From: Candidatus Sulfuritelmatomonas gaucii | GTDB taxonomy: Bacteria; Acidobacteriota; Terriglobia; Terriglobales; Acidobacteriaceae | NCBI GenBank assembly: GCA_900290245.1 | Contig: OKRB01000080.1 | Coordinates: 1 to 64,000, forward strand | Direction: 5' to 3' | Length of the DNA: 64,000 nt | Part shown: one piece after another, positions 36,358 through 45,209 of the stretch | Position numbering within the stretch: position 1 is the first letter of the stretch | How the letters are laid out: every line of letters starts with the position of its first letter | Position numbers and translations under genes: made by a program | Notes under the pieces: generated by a model | Database searches by the model: none | Seen by the model: only the letters and a program-made list of their open reading frames with translations | What the model was told of the DNA's origin: nothing

Positions 36358-37134
36358 ATGCAGAAGGGAAGCAAAGTTGCGCTTGTGACCGGAGGCGCTC
36401 GCGGCATCGGCCTGGGGATCGCGCGGCGTCTCGCGCAGGATGGGTTTGCCGTGGCGACCTCAGGGCGCCGATCGGCGCAAGACGCGCAGGCCGGGCTTGA
36501 AGCGATCGGGGAATTCGGCGAGGCCATCTATGTGCAAGCGGATGTGGCCGACGGTGCGGCGCGGGCACGGCTGCTTCTTGAAATCGAAGAGCGGTTTGGC
36601 AGGCTCGACGTTCTGGTGAACAACGCCGGAATCGCGCCGCGTATTCGCGCAGACATCCTGGAAGCGCGCGAAGAAAGCTTCGACGAAGTGATGAACGCGA
36701 ATCTCAAGGGGCCGTATTTTCTTACGCAGGCCGCAGCGGCGTGGATGATCCGGCAGCGGGAAAGCATCGGAGCGGCGCATCGAGCGGTCATCAACATTGG
36801 TTCGGTTTCAGCAACGATGGCGAGCGTGAACCGCGGTGAGTATTGCCTCTCGAAGGCAGGTGTTGCCATGGCGACGCGATTGTGGGCAGCGCGCCTGGCA
36901 GAGTTTGGCATCGGCGTGTATGAAGTGCGGCCGGGAATCATCGAGAGCGAGATGACCGCGGGCGCACATGCCAAGTACGATGCGCTGATCGACGGCGGTC
37001 TGCTGGTGGAGAAGCGCTGGGGCAAGCCGGAAGACGTGGCCAGCGCCGTCAGCGTGCTGGCGCGCGGCGAGTTGCCTTATGCCACCGGCGCATTGATCGT
37101 GGTGGACGGCGGATTGACGCTGGCGCGGCTGTAA
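36358..37134 (+). CDS. Short-chain dehydrogenase/reductase
   Basis: 258 residues from ATG 36358 (GGAAAGG and TTGGAG just upstream). Classical SDR: VALVTGGARGIGLGIARRLA, ADVADG, LVNNAGIAPR, INIGSVSATMASVNRGEYCLSKAG with Ser and Tyr-x3-Lys, then VRPGIIESEM and ATGALIVVDGGLTL. Length and motifs match 3-ketoacyl-ACP-reductase-like sugar dehydrogenases. In uronate pathways an SDR (KduD- or DehR-like) reduces the 4-deoxy-hexoseulose uronate formed by GH88 or lyase action to 2-keto-3-deoxy-gluconate. That role is inferred from position between GH88 and the MFS gene. A KDG kinase is not in this window. Confidence 0.85.
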   Translation: MQKGSKVALVTGGARGIGLGIARRLAQDGFAVATSGRRSAQDAQAGLEAIGEFGEAIYVQADVADGAARARLLLEIEERFGRLDVLVNNAGIAPRIRADILEAREESFDEVMNANLKGPYFLTQAAAAWMIRQRESIGAAHRAVINIGSVSATMASVNRGEYCLSKAGVAMATRLWAARLAEFGIGVYEVRPGIIESEMTAGAHAKYDALIDGGLLVEKRWGKPEDVASAVSVLARGELPYATGALIVVDGGLTLARL

Positions 37135-37161
37135 CGGAGGCCCTTTCTGAACGAGCAATCC

Positions 37162-38349
37162 GTGGAGACTGCGCGCGCGGCGCGATGGCAATTCGCGGTT
37201 GCGTCGGGAATCCTGGGGTGGATTCTTGACGCCTATTACTTTTTCATCGTGATTTTTCTGGTGGACGCGCTGGCCGCGCGGTTCGCGGTGAGCAAGAGCG
37301 CGATCGTCTGGTCCATCACGCTCACGCTTGCCACACGTCCTTTGGGAGCGGTGCTTCTGGGCGGGCTCGCGGATCGGTACGGGCGGCGCGGACCGCTGAT
37401 CGTGTGCGTGCTCTTCTTCTCCATCGTGTCGGCGCTGACGCCGTTCGCGCCGAATTACAACGCGTTTCTTTTGCTGCGCGCTCTCTACGGCGTGGGCATG
37501 GGCGGCTATTGGGGCATCGGTGCGTCGCTGGTGATGGAGAGCTCGCCGGGCCGGTTGCGCGGGTTGTTCAGCGGAATTTTGCAGGCGGGATATTCGGTGG
37601 GCTATCTGCTGGCGGCTGCGGTCATGCCGGTGGCGGCGCCGCGATTCGGTTGGCAGTGGGTTTTCCTGGGAGGGCTGCTGCTGGCGGTGCCCATTGTCGT
37701 GCTGGCGCTGCTTGCGCCGGAGCCACAGGCGTGGCGGAAGAACCGGCCGGGCGGATTTGGCGAAGTGGCGCGCGCGGTTTGTGAGCACAAGGGTGAGTTC
37801 GTTTATCTCGTGGCGCTGATGACCGCGATCACGTGTTTTTCCCATGGCTCGCAGGATCTCTATCCGGACTTTCTGCGCACGGTGCACGGCTTCTCGAGCC
37901 TGGCGATTTCAAACGTGGCCATCCTCTACAACGTGGGCGCCGTCGCGGGCGCGCTGGTGATCGGGCATCTCTCGCAAAAGATCGGGCGACGATGGAGCAT
38001 CATGGCGGCGCTGTGCGTGGCGCTCGTGGCGCTGCCGGCATGGGCGTTTGCGACGTCGGCTGCAGCGCTTGCGGCGGGTGCCGTCGTAATGCAGTTCGGA
38101 GTGCAGGGCGTCTTCGGCGTCATTCCCGCGCACCTCAATGAGCTTTCGCCTCCCACCGTGCGCAGCCTGTTTCCGGGCGTGGTCTACCAACTGGGAATGC
38201 TGATCGGCGCGCCTTCCGTGGGAATCGAATACGCGCTGCAACACCGGCTCGGATACGGCTGGGCGCTCGCGGCTTTTGAGATTGCCTCGATCGCGGCGCT
38301 GTTTCTTCTGTGCGGGTTTGGGCCAGAGCGGAAGGGGCGGGAGATGTGA
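37162..38349 (+). CDS. MFS transporter (sialate/organic-acid type)
   Basis: 395 residues from GTG 37162 with 12 predicted helices. Opening text ILGWILDAYYFFIVIFLVDAL and the loop GGLADRYGRRGPLIVCVL are the MFS signature; the arrangement resembles sialate:H+ and lactate transporters. It is the last gene of the uronate cluster and would import the breakdown product. The start is uncertain: the only good ribosome site (GGAGG, 37136-37140) sits 6 nt before an in-frame CTG at 37147, while the GTG at 37162 is 21 nt from it. If CTG is used the protein gains five residues (MNEQS). Confidence 0.83.
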   Translation: METARAARWQFAVASGILGWILDAYYFFIVIFLVDALAARFAVSKSAIVWSITLTLATRPLGAVLLGGLADRYGRRGPLIVCVLFFSIVSALTPFAPNYNAFLLLRALYGVGMGGYWGIGASLVMESSPGRLRGLFSGILQAGYSVGYLLAAAVMPVAAPRFGWQWVFLGGLLLAVPIVVLALLAPEPQAWRKNRPGGFGEVARAVCEHKGEFVYLVALMTAITCFSHGSQDLYPDFLRTVHGFSSLAISNVAILYNVGAVAGALVIGHLSQKIGRRWSIMAALCVALVALPAWAFATSAAALAAGAVVMQFGVQGVFGVIPAHLNELSPPTVRSLFPGVVYQLGMLIGAPSVGIEYALQHRLGYGWALAAFEIASIAALFLLCGFGPERKGREM

Positions 38350-38649
38350 AAGAGGCAGCGAGCGGGGGAGCAAGGGAGCATTGGAGCGTAAAGGCAGGGA
38401 ATAGGGAGAAGCCAGTAGGGAGTCGACAGCGAATAGAGAGCTGAGAATTGAGATTTGGGATTGGAGAATTAGTGGAAGAGAGGGAAGGCGCTGTGGGGAT
38501 CCGGGTGCCCGGGGGAAAGCCAGGTCGCGGCGGCATTTGCCCCCGACCCGACTACCCCCCTGGCCCACGTATTCGGTGAGATTAGCAAAATTGTGGAAAT
38601 CCTGGGTGAAATTCAGATCATTTTTTCACACGAAGGTAACGGATTGAGA

Positions 38650-38732
38650 AACAGGGGTCGGAAAGACAGGGAATAGGGATTACGGAACAGGGAACAGGGA
38701 TTAGGGAATAGAAAAACAGGGAAACAGGGGTC
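38650..38732. repeat. GGGAACA/GGGATTA heptad array
   Basis: Clear 7-bp periodicity in GGGAACA, GGGATTA, GGGAATA copies, decaying toward GAAACAGGGGTCAG. Lies between the MFS gene and the convergent protease gene. Confidence 0.8.
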
Positions 38733-38737
38733 AGGTG

Positions 38738-38764
38738 CCCCGCCCAGGCTGGGCCTGGACGGGG
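38738..38764 (-). terminator. GC-rich hairpin after the S53 protease gene
   Basis: On the minus strand CCCCGTCCAGGC pairs with GCCTGGGCGGGG (12 bp, one T-G wobble) around a CCA loop, 7 bp after the stop codon. There is no T-run directly behind it, so it may be a REP-like element acting as a transcript end rather than a classical terminator. Confidence 0.45.
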
Positions 38765-38771
38765 ACCGTTG

Positions 38772-41700
38772 TTAGTTGAACGTGACGGTGAAGGTTGGGT
38801 TGGTTGGGGGTGGAGTTACGGCCGGGGTGCCCGAACTCGTCACGGTGAACGTGTAGGTTCCGGCGGCTGTTCCTGGGTCCTTTGGTGTGGTGCCTCCGCC
38901 TCCTCCGCCGCTGCTGCCGCCGCCGCAACTGGACATGACGCCGAGCGCGACCATGGCGACCACGATGCCGAGCATGGCGCGCCAGCTACGGCGCCGAGCC
39001 GGAATCCCGAAGAAGAAGAGCAGCGCGAGTACCGTCCCGGAGCCTGCGCCGAGCCAGCCTTTGCCCTTGCCAAAGGCGGGAACGACGAGGCCGGCCGTGG
39101 CGGCGGTGCTGCTGACGGTTGCGGTCGCAGTACCGGGATTGGTCGTACCTAAATTCAGCGACGCCCCGCTTGTGATGGAGCAGGAAGGCGTATCCCCCGA
39201 CTGGTTGGTCGGTCCGCCTGAGTTGAGCGAGCAGCTGAGTGCAACGGTGCCTCCGTAGCCGCCACTGCCCGTGACCTTGATGCTCGCTGTTGCCGCAGTT
39301 CCTGGGCTCGCAGTCGAGGTGGGGCCTGTGGCCGTGACTGTGTACGACTGTGCAGCAGCCGCGTTCACCGTGACGTTGACTGTGGTAGTGTGAACGTCGG
39401 TCCCGGCGGTTCCAGTAACGGTGATGACGTAGGCGCCGGTCGTGGTTGAGCTCGAGGTGGTGGCTGTGAGAGTCGCATTCACCGGTGAGGCACTGGACAC
39501 ATTGACGGAGGTTGGGCTCAGGTTGGAGCTGCCACAAGTGAGCGAGTTACTCGCGCCGGCGGGAGCCGTGGTCACGGCGCAACTCAGATTTACGGTCCCC
39601 GTGAATCCCCCGGAGGGCATGACATTGATCGGAGTTGTGTTGCCCGTGTTTGTGCCAGCGTTCACGGTGATGGCGCCACCATTGCTCATCGAAAAGTCCT
39701 GAGGCAGGTTCACGGTGACGCCCACCGTCGTGAAGGAGGACACGCTGCCGGATGTTCCGGTGATGGTGACGACGTAAGCTCCGGCGGTGGTTGTCGACGT
39801 GGTGTTGATGGTGAGCACAGAGGTCAACGCGCTGGTGCCGGTGATGTTGACCGAGGATGGGTTAAGGTTGGCGGCGGCGCAGGTGATGGGATTGGCAGGA
39901 AGGGGCGAAGGGCTGGTGACGGCGCAAGTCAGGTTGACCACGCCTGTGAATCCGCCCGAGGGAGTCACGGTGATGGTGGAGGTGTTGCCCGAGTTCACAC
40001 CCTCCACGACGGTGATGTTGCCGCTGTTGGTGACGGTGATGGCGGGGCCTGACCCGCTAACGTCAGCAGTCACGGATAGAGTGTGGATGTACTCGCCGGT
40101 GGCTGCGTCCTTCGCGGTAATGAGCACGTTGTAGTTTCCGTTGGCGGTTCCGGCCGGGACGTTGACAGTGAGAGTGGAAGTGCTGCTGCCCTGGTTGCTG
40201 AGCGCGGGGTTGGGCGAGATGGTGCAGGTGACGGGGCTGACGGCGGCGCAGGTGAGATTGACGGTGCCGGCAAAGCCGTTGACCGAGGAGACGTTGATTG
40301 TGTCGGTGCCGCTGTTGGCTCCGCCGCTGATGTTGACGGGGACGATGGTGGTGACAGGCACGAGGGTGAAGTCGGCGAGCGGATTGGGAATCGAGTTGCC
40401 ACTGTTCAGGTTGAACTCCGAGCCCGCGTAGACGCTGTCGCCCGTGTACTGGAGGGTGACGAAGTTCGCTCCCTGGAAGAGGTCCTGGCTGTTGAGGATG
40501 GCAGAAAAGGTGGAAACATCGCCGGAACCCGCCGTCAGCCTGACACATTCGAGGCCCCCGCCCGACGAGAAAACAACTACGCCTGTGGAGATGCAATCAC
40601 CGGTGGGTGCGGGATGGCCACTTTGGCCGGTGACAGTGCCTGTAACGAGGATGGAACCGTTGGGCGAGATGGTGCTGCCACTGATGGTGGCGTTGACCGT
40701 GGATGCCAGGCCACTGCTGCCGCCGCCGACGCTGATGGTGCCAGTGGCCGAGCCGCCTGAATAGTTGTTGTCGCCGCTATAGGTGAAGGTGACGTTGTAG
40801 TTGTTGGCCGCCAGGCTCGACAGGGTGACGGTGCCGATGCCGGCCTGCGCGCCGTCAGAGGAGTCAACGCCGGAGCTGAGAGTAATGGTTCCGGAGATGC
40901 CGGAGGGTGAGCTCGAGAGCGTGATGGTGCCGGTGGGCGGGGCAACCGGGACGGGAGCGACTGAGCCGTTGGTTTGGGAAGCGACGTTGTACTGCGCACC
41001 GTTTTCGACGATGACATTGAAGACCGTGGGCTGGCCGGCGATGATGGCGCCGCTGGAATTCATATTTGAAGCGCCATAGAAGAATTCCGGCGAGTCTTTG
41101 ATAACGGTGAAGGTGATGGGCGAAGACGTGATCTTGTTGTAGCTCTGGTCGCCGTTGTAAGTGGCCACCACGGAATGCGTGCCCACGGCGAACGGCGCGT
41201 TGTATTCGGCGTCACCCTCGGCGTTCATCACGGCAGTGTTGATGGTGTTGGAATTGTCGGCGAACGTTACCGTACCGGTGGGCTGCGTGTAGCTGAGGCT
41301 GGAGCAGCCGGTACCTTTGGTGACGCAGTTCTGCAGATTGGTGAGCTGCGAGGTGGGCGCAACTTCAGAGCTGAGCATGAGCTGCGTGCCGTAATCGACC
41401 GAGGTGCCGGGACCGGATGACGGCGTGTAGACGGAGCCGAGGGCGGCATTGAAGAGGTTGAAGTTCATGCCGGGTGTTTCAGGCGTGACAGTGATTGAAA
41501 CGGGCGGCGTGGAAGTGCTCATGGCGTTCTTGGCGTCGCCGCCGTACTGGGCCCAGATGTGGTAGGTGCCACCGGGAAGGGTGCTGGTCGTCCCGGAGTA
41601 AGACCCGCTGCTGAGCGGGAAGGGTTCCTGGCCCTGCTCAAGAGGTTCCGTCGAATCGGTCATGAGGGCCACATTGCCGGTGGGCGCGCTGCCCGTAACC

Positions 41701-43895
41701 GTGCCGCTGATGGTGATGGAGGTGCCGTGGGCGAAGCTGGTCTGCGAAGGAGTCATGGTGGTCGCGCTCGCAGCCAGGGTGACTTTTGACCAGTCGGTGA
41801 CGAGCACGTTGGCGTCGATGGTGCCGAGGCCGGTGGCGAGGTTATAGCCGGCGGTGGCGTTGTACTCGGGGGTGGTGCCGGTGCCGATCTGCCCTTCGGT
41901 GACGCCGTTGACTGTTGCGGGGCTGGTGACGGCGATGCAGTTGAGCGAGACCGTGGGCGCGAACTCGCAGGGCACGGAGTTGGTGCCGTTGGTGACGTCG
42001 TGGAAGGCGGCGGGATATTGGGTCTTGAGCGCGTACAGGAGGTTATCGGCCTGGCCCTGGCGGCCCCATTTCTCAACGACAAGAGCCATGATGCCGGCGA
42101 ATGCGGGGGCGGAGGCGGATGTGCCGCCGACGCCGGAGATCTGGACGATTTGGCCGGAGCCGAGGCCCGCGGTCTGGCAGTCGCCGTCTACAGCGCAGAT
42201 GGGATAAAAGCTGAAGTTGGATCCGTTGGCGGCAAAGAGTGAGACGTCGGGCAGGTCGCGTACGTTGTCGTTGGGCACGCCCGCGCCGGTTTGCCACGAA
42301 GGCTTGGGATAGCCGGAGAGTGTGCCGGTGCATGCGCCGGTGGTGGTGTTATATCCGGCGGCACAGATGGCTGCATTGCTGGCGCCGCCGCTGCCGCCGG
42401 CGATCGAGGAAGTTCCGGTGGATGTGTATTGGTTGTAGGCGTCGAGTCCGTACTGGCTATCGTTCCAGGGCTGCTCGGGGATGGGCGCTTTAATCAGCGA
42501 GGTGACGGGCAGCTGGCTGGCCGTCGTGTTCCAGTAGGTAGCGAGCTGCGCATTGAGGTTGGTTGAGCCGGCATTGTATTGGCTGTAGAAGAAATCCGTT
42601 CCGCCGACGGCAACGTTGTAGGGCGTGGAGGCAAAGCCATTCACCGCCTGGCCCTGGGTGGCGTACTCGACGGAGTTGTCGTTGTCGCAGCCGGCGGAGC
42701 CGTCGTCTCCGGTGGAGACCATCACAGTTTGGCCTTGCGCGGCGGCCTGTTCCCAGAGGCTGTTGATGAAAGCGTTGGTTGCGCGAAGATTGGATTCGCA
42801 GGAGCCGAAGCTGATGCTGAGAACGGGTGCGACGTCGGCGTAGACGGCGTGCTCCATGGCCAGGACGAGGCCGCCCTCGATGGAGGTGTCGCCGGCGATG
42901 ACGAGATCGATCTGGGCATTGGGAGCTATAGCACCGGCCTCTTCGACATCGAGATAGGCCTCGAAGGAAGCGAAGTTGGGGCCGTCTGGGTTGTTGACGC
43001 CGTCGATGCCGGGATCGTTGCCGTCGATGATGACCTGGGGCGGGTTGGCGGGCAGGCCAAAGAGCGTGCGGTACTGGTTGACGAGATCGATGTTGATGTT
43101 CGACTCGTTGATGATGGCGATGGTCTGGCCGGTGCCGTTGACGTTGGCGGCATAGAGCGGAGCGAGATCGTACTGCGTGGCGAAGTCGCCGGGCGCGAGG
43201 ACGAAGTACTCGCTGGAGCTGGTGCCCCACGTCCACTGCGAAACCTGGTGCGTGGCGGGATTGAAGGAGGCGCGGCCGAGCTTCTGCAGATAGCTCCTGG
43301 GCCGGAAGTTGTTGAGCGAGGTGAAGCCGGCGATGGCCGGCGCCAAAGCTGCGGGGATCTGGGGGTCGTCGGCGTTGGCGTAGTGGGTTTCGCCGTCGAC
43401 CGCGTACCGGTGAATCTGGGTGTGGAAGGCGTCGCGAAGCTGGGCGACGCTGCCCGAGAACTCAAGCGTGCCTTTGCCGGGGTTCACGCGGGAGATGGCA
43501 AAGCCGTGGCTGCCGAGCCAGGATTCGACGGTGGCGATGTCCTGGTCGGAGGCTCCGAACTGCGTGCCAAATTGCTGGGGTGTGAGCCACTGGTGATAGC
43601 TGGGCGAGCCGGGGGTGTTCTCTTCGGCGATGAACTGGCGCAGCGCGGTTTCCTGCGCGGGGCTGCGCTGGAGCACGAGCTGCAACCGGTCGAGCTGCAT
43701 GCCATCGGGTGCGGCGCCACGATCGTTGGCGGCATTGGCGAGGGGGTTGACCGTGTGCGTGAGCGTGATGCGCTGGCTCTCATTGACAGGGTTGACAATG
43801 CGGACGGCGGGTGCGGCTTGCTGTGCCAGAGACGAAAGCGGAGAAACCAAGACACTGGCCAGCACGCACAGGGGGAGCGAGCGCAAATTGATCAT
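38772..43895 (-). CDS. Secreted S53 (sedolisin) protease with Ig-like repeats
   Basis: 1707 residues. A signal peptide (LPLCVLASVLVSPLSSLAQ) precedes a Pro-kumamolisin activation domain (AEENTPGSPSYHQWLTPQQF). The catalytic domain has FEAYLDVE (Glu 312, Asp 316), STGDDGSAG (oxyanion Asp) and GVGGTSASAPAFAG (Ser 593), so the Ser-Glu-Asp centre is complete. From about 720 to 1600 the chain is a string of Ig-like/Big_3-type beta domains with recurring TYNGDQSYN and VNLTCAV...PSGGFTG patterns. The C-terminus has two hydrophobic stretches around an Arg cluster (GIPARRRSWR), then LGVMSSCGGGSSGG and a short Ig remnant. It would digest proteins outside the cell in acid. AGGA lies 9 nt before the ATG. 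Lone gene. Confidence 0.9.
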   Translation of the reverse strand: MINLRSLPLCVLASVLVSPLSSLAQQAAPAVRIVNPVNESQRITLTHTVNPLANAANDRGAAPDGMQLDRLQLVLQRSPAQETALRQFIAEENTPGSPSYHQWLTPQQFGTQFGASDQDIATVESWLGSHGFAISRVNPGKGTLEFSGSVAQLRDAFHTQIHRYAVDGETHYANADDPQIPAALAPAIAGFTSLNNFRPRSYLQKLGRASFNPATHQVSQWTWGTSSSEYFVLAPGDFATQYDLAPLYAANVNGTGQTIAIINESNINIDLVNQYRTLFGLPANPPQVIIDGNDPGIDGVNNPDGPNFASFEAYLDVEEAGAIAPNAQIDLVIAGDTSIEGGLVLAMEHAVYADVAPVLSISFGSCESNLRATNAFINSLWEQAAAQGQTVMVSTGDDGSAGCDNDNSVEYATQGQAVNGFASTPYNVAVGGTDFFYSQYNAGSTNLNAQLATYWNTTASQLPVTSLIKAPIPEQPWNDSQYGLDAYNQYTSTGTSSIAGGSGGASNAAICAAGYNTTTGACTGTLSGYPKPSWQTGAGVPNDNVRDLPDVSLFAANGSNFSFYPICAVDGDCQTAGLGSGQIVQISGVGGTSASAPAFAGIMALVVEKWGRQGQADNLLYALKTQYPAAFHDVTNGTNSVPCEFAPTVSLNCIAVTSPATVNGVTEGQIGTGTTPEYNATAGYNLATGLGTIDANVLVTDWSKVTLAASATTMTPSQTSFAHGTSITISGTVTGSAPTGNVALMTDSTEPLEQGQEPFPLSSGSYSGTTSTLPGGTYHIWAQYGGDAKNAMSTSTPPVSITVTPETPGMNFNLFNAALGSVYTPSSGPGTSVDYGTQLMLSSEVAPTSQLTNLQNCVTKGTGCSSLSYTQPTGTVTFADNSNTINTAVMNAEGDAEYNAPFAVGTHSVVATYNGDQSYNKITSSPITFTVIKDSPEFFYGASNMNSSGAIIAGQPTVFNVIVENGAQYNVASQTNGSVAPVPVAPPTGTITLSSSPSGISGTITLSSGVDSSDGAQAGIGTVTLSSLAANNYNVTFTYSGDNNYSGGSATGTISVGGGSSGLASTVNATISGSTISPNGSILVTGTVTGQSGHPAPTGDCISTGVVVFSSGGGLECVRLTAGSGDVSTFSAILNSQDLFQGANFVTLQYTGDSVYAGSEFNLNSGNSIPNPLADFTLVPVTTIVPVNISGGANSGTDTINVSSVNGFAGTVNLTCAAVSPVTCTISPNPALSNQGSSTSTLTVNVPAGTANGNYNVLITAKDAATGEYIHTLSVTADVSGSGPAITVTNSGNITVVEGVNSGNTSTITVTPSGGFTGVVNLTCAVTSPSPLPANPITCAAANLNPSSVNITGTSALTSVLTINTTSTTTAGAYVVTITGTSGSVSSFTTVGVTVNLPQDFSMSNGGAITVNAGTNTGNTTPINVMPSGGFTGTVNLSCAVTTAPAGASNSLTCGSSNLSPTSVNVSSASPVNATLTATTSSSTTTGAYVITVTGTAGTDVHTTTVNVTVNAAAAQSYTVTATGPTSTASPGTAATASIKVTGSGGYGGTVALSCSLNSGGPTNQSGDTPSCSITSGASLNLGTTNPGTATATVSSTAATAGLVVPAFGKGKGWLGAGSGTVLALLFFFGIPARRRSWRAMLGIVVAMVALGVMSSCGGGSSGGGGGGTTPKDPGTAAGTYTFTVTSSGTPAVTPPPTNPTFTVTFN

Positions 43896-44456
43896 ATGGA
43901 GAGGTCCTAGACCCTTTCTTGAGAAAAACCCTTAGAGAGCTGAAGAGTTGCCGTGGGCGGAAAGAATCCGATAAAAGCCCGTAGATGACGCAGGGTGACG
44001 ACGAAGTTGGGAAACAGAACCATCATCGCGGATGGCCCCGGCGGCGCGCAACAAGGACGCCGCTGCATGCGCTCTGCATGCGGGCGTTGTGGCACGGGGA
44101 ATGAGAAGCCCGGATTTTCGCAGTGCATCCGGCAGTTGGACATTCCAAGCTATAAAACCAGCCGATGAAGCCGTATGAAAAGCTGAAGGAAAGATGTTTC
44201 CCCGATGACGAAGACAGCAGTATTGCAAAATTAGACGCGAGTGAAGTGAGAAGGTTGAGAAGAACAGGGAGCAAGGGGGCTAGAGAGCAAGGGGCCGAGG
44301 GAACTAGATGAGAGCGGGCAGGAACCAGGGACTGAAGGTTTTGTGAGGGCAGATGCGTATTGAAACGGGAGGAGATTGCAATAGACAATTGATTTCTGAG
44401 GGGTATATTATGCGGTTTCTTATTGAAACTTATACATTCAGGAATGAGTGGTTTTG
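43896..44456. other. Divergent spacer between S53 protease and lutA
   Basis: About 560 bp with no convincing gene. It holds a hairpin with GCATGC arms (44065-44070 with 44076-44081, extended by CGCC/GGCG), a GGGAGCA-type repeat (44262-44307), two copies of TATTGAAAC (44358 and 44421) and the lut promoter region. Confidence 0.55.
44415..44429. promoter_or_regulatory. Inverted repeat GTTTC-TTATT-GAAAC before lutA
   Basis: Perfect 5-bp arms with AT-rich spacer, 28 bp before the lutA ATG; its right half is part of TATTGAAAC, which recurs at 44358-44366. Could be an operator for a lactate or rhamnose regulator. Purely sequence-based suggestion. Confidence 0.35.
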
Positions 44457-45209
44457 ATGCGAGCTTCGCTTTTTATTACCTGCTACAACGACACGCTGTT
44501 TCCTGAGACGGGGCGCGCCGTGGTGACTCTGCTCGAGAGGCTGTCGGTGGAGGTCGAGTTCCGGCCGGGGCAGACGTGTTGCGGGCAGATGCACGCGAAT
44601 ACGGGATTCCGCGGCGAGGCGTTCAGCCAGGCCCGTCGGCTGGTGCGGATGTATCAGGATGCGGAGGCGGTGGTGATTCCGTCGTCGTCGTGCGTGGCGA
44701 TGATCCGCGATCAGTATCCGGGGCTGTTTGAAGAGCTGGGCAACGAAGAGCTGCGCATGCAATTCGCAGCGATGCTGCCGAGGGTGTACGAACTGAGCGA
44801 ATTTCTCGTGGACAAGCTGGGCGTGGAGGACGTGGGCGCATATTTTCCCCACAAGGTGACCTACCATGCGAGCTGCCATGGGTTGCGAGGGCTGCACCTG
44901 GGCGACCGGCCGATGCGATTGCTGGCCAAGGTGCGCGGGCTGGAGCTGGCGCCGTTGCCGAATCTCGACCGCTGCTGCGGATTCGGCGGGACGTTCAGCG
45001 TGAAGAATGGCGATGTGTCGTCAGCCATGCTGGCGGTGAAGCTCGAAGATGTGCTGGGTACGCGAGCGGAGTTCTGCACGGCGCTCGACAACAGTTGCCT
45101 GATGCACCTGGGCGGAGCGATGCACCGGCAGTTTGCGCCCATGAAAACGATTCACATGGCGCAGATCCTGGCGAGCACGCAGAGCCAACCGGCGGAGGTG
45201 CTGGCTTGA
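44457..45209 (+). CDS. lutA: L-lactate utilisation Fe-S subunit LutA
   Basis: 250 residues from ATG 44457; GTG 44448 is an alternative. It is a cysteine-rich heterodisulfide-reductase-like protein: ASLFITCYNDTLFPETGRA, PGQTCCGQMHANTG, IPSSSCVAMIRDQYP, KVTYHASCHGLRGL and LDRCCGFGGTFSVKN, the two CCG-type cysteine domains that bind Fe-S clusters. LutA works with LutB and LutC to oxidise L-lactate to pyruvate. The next start codon overlaps its stop (TTGA). In this locus lactate would come from rhamnose via lactaldehyde, so the lut genes complete that route (inference from gene order). Confidence 0.92.
   Translation: MRASLFITCYNDTLFPETGRAVVTLLERLSVEVEFRPGQTCCGQMHANTGFRGEAFSQARRLVRMYQDAEAVVIPSSSCVAMIRDQYPGLFEELGNEELRMQFAAMLPRVYELSEFLVDKLGVEDVGAYFPHKVTYHASCHGLRGLHLGDRPMRLLAKVRGLELAPLPNLDRCCGFGGTFSVKNGDVSSAMLAVKLEDVLGTRAEFCTALDNSCLMHLGGAMHRQFAPMKTIHMAQILASTQSQPAEVLA

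Larger units (their letters stand above)
38350..38771. other. 422-bp spacer made mostly of repeats
   Basis: No gene seen. It holds a degenerate GGGAGCA/GGGAATA array (about 38362-38460), a clearer one (38650-38732) and a hairpin at 38738-38764 next to the protease stop codon. Between them is an AT-richer stretch with TTTTTT that shows nothing recognisable. Confidence 0.6.

Noticed and set aside
42579-43910. Long open frame antisense to the S53 protease
   Set aside because: High-GC shadow frame; Gly/Val/Ala-rich text without domain, while the opposite strand encodes a complete S53 catalytic centre.
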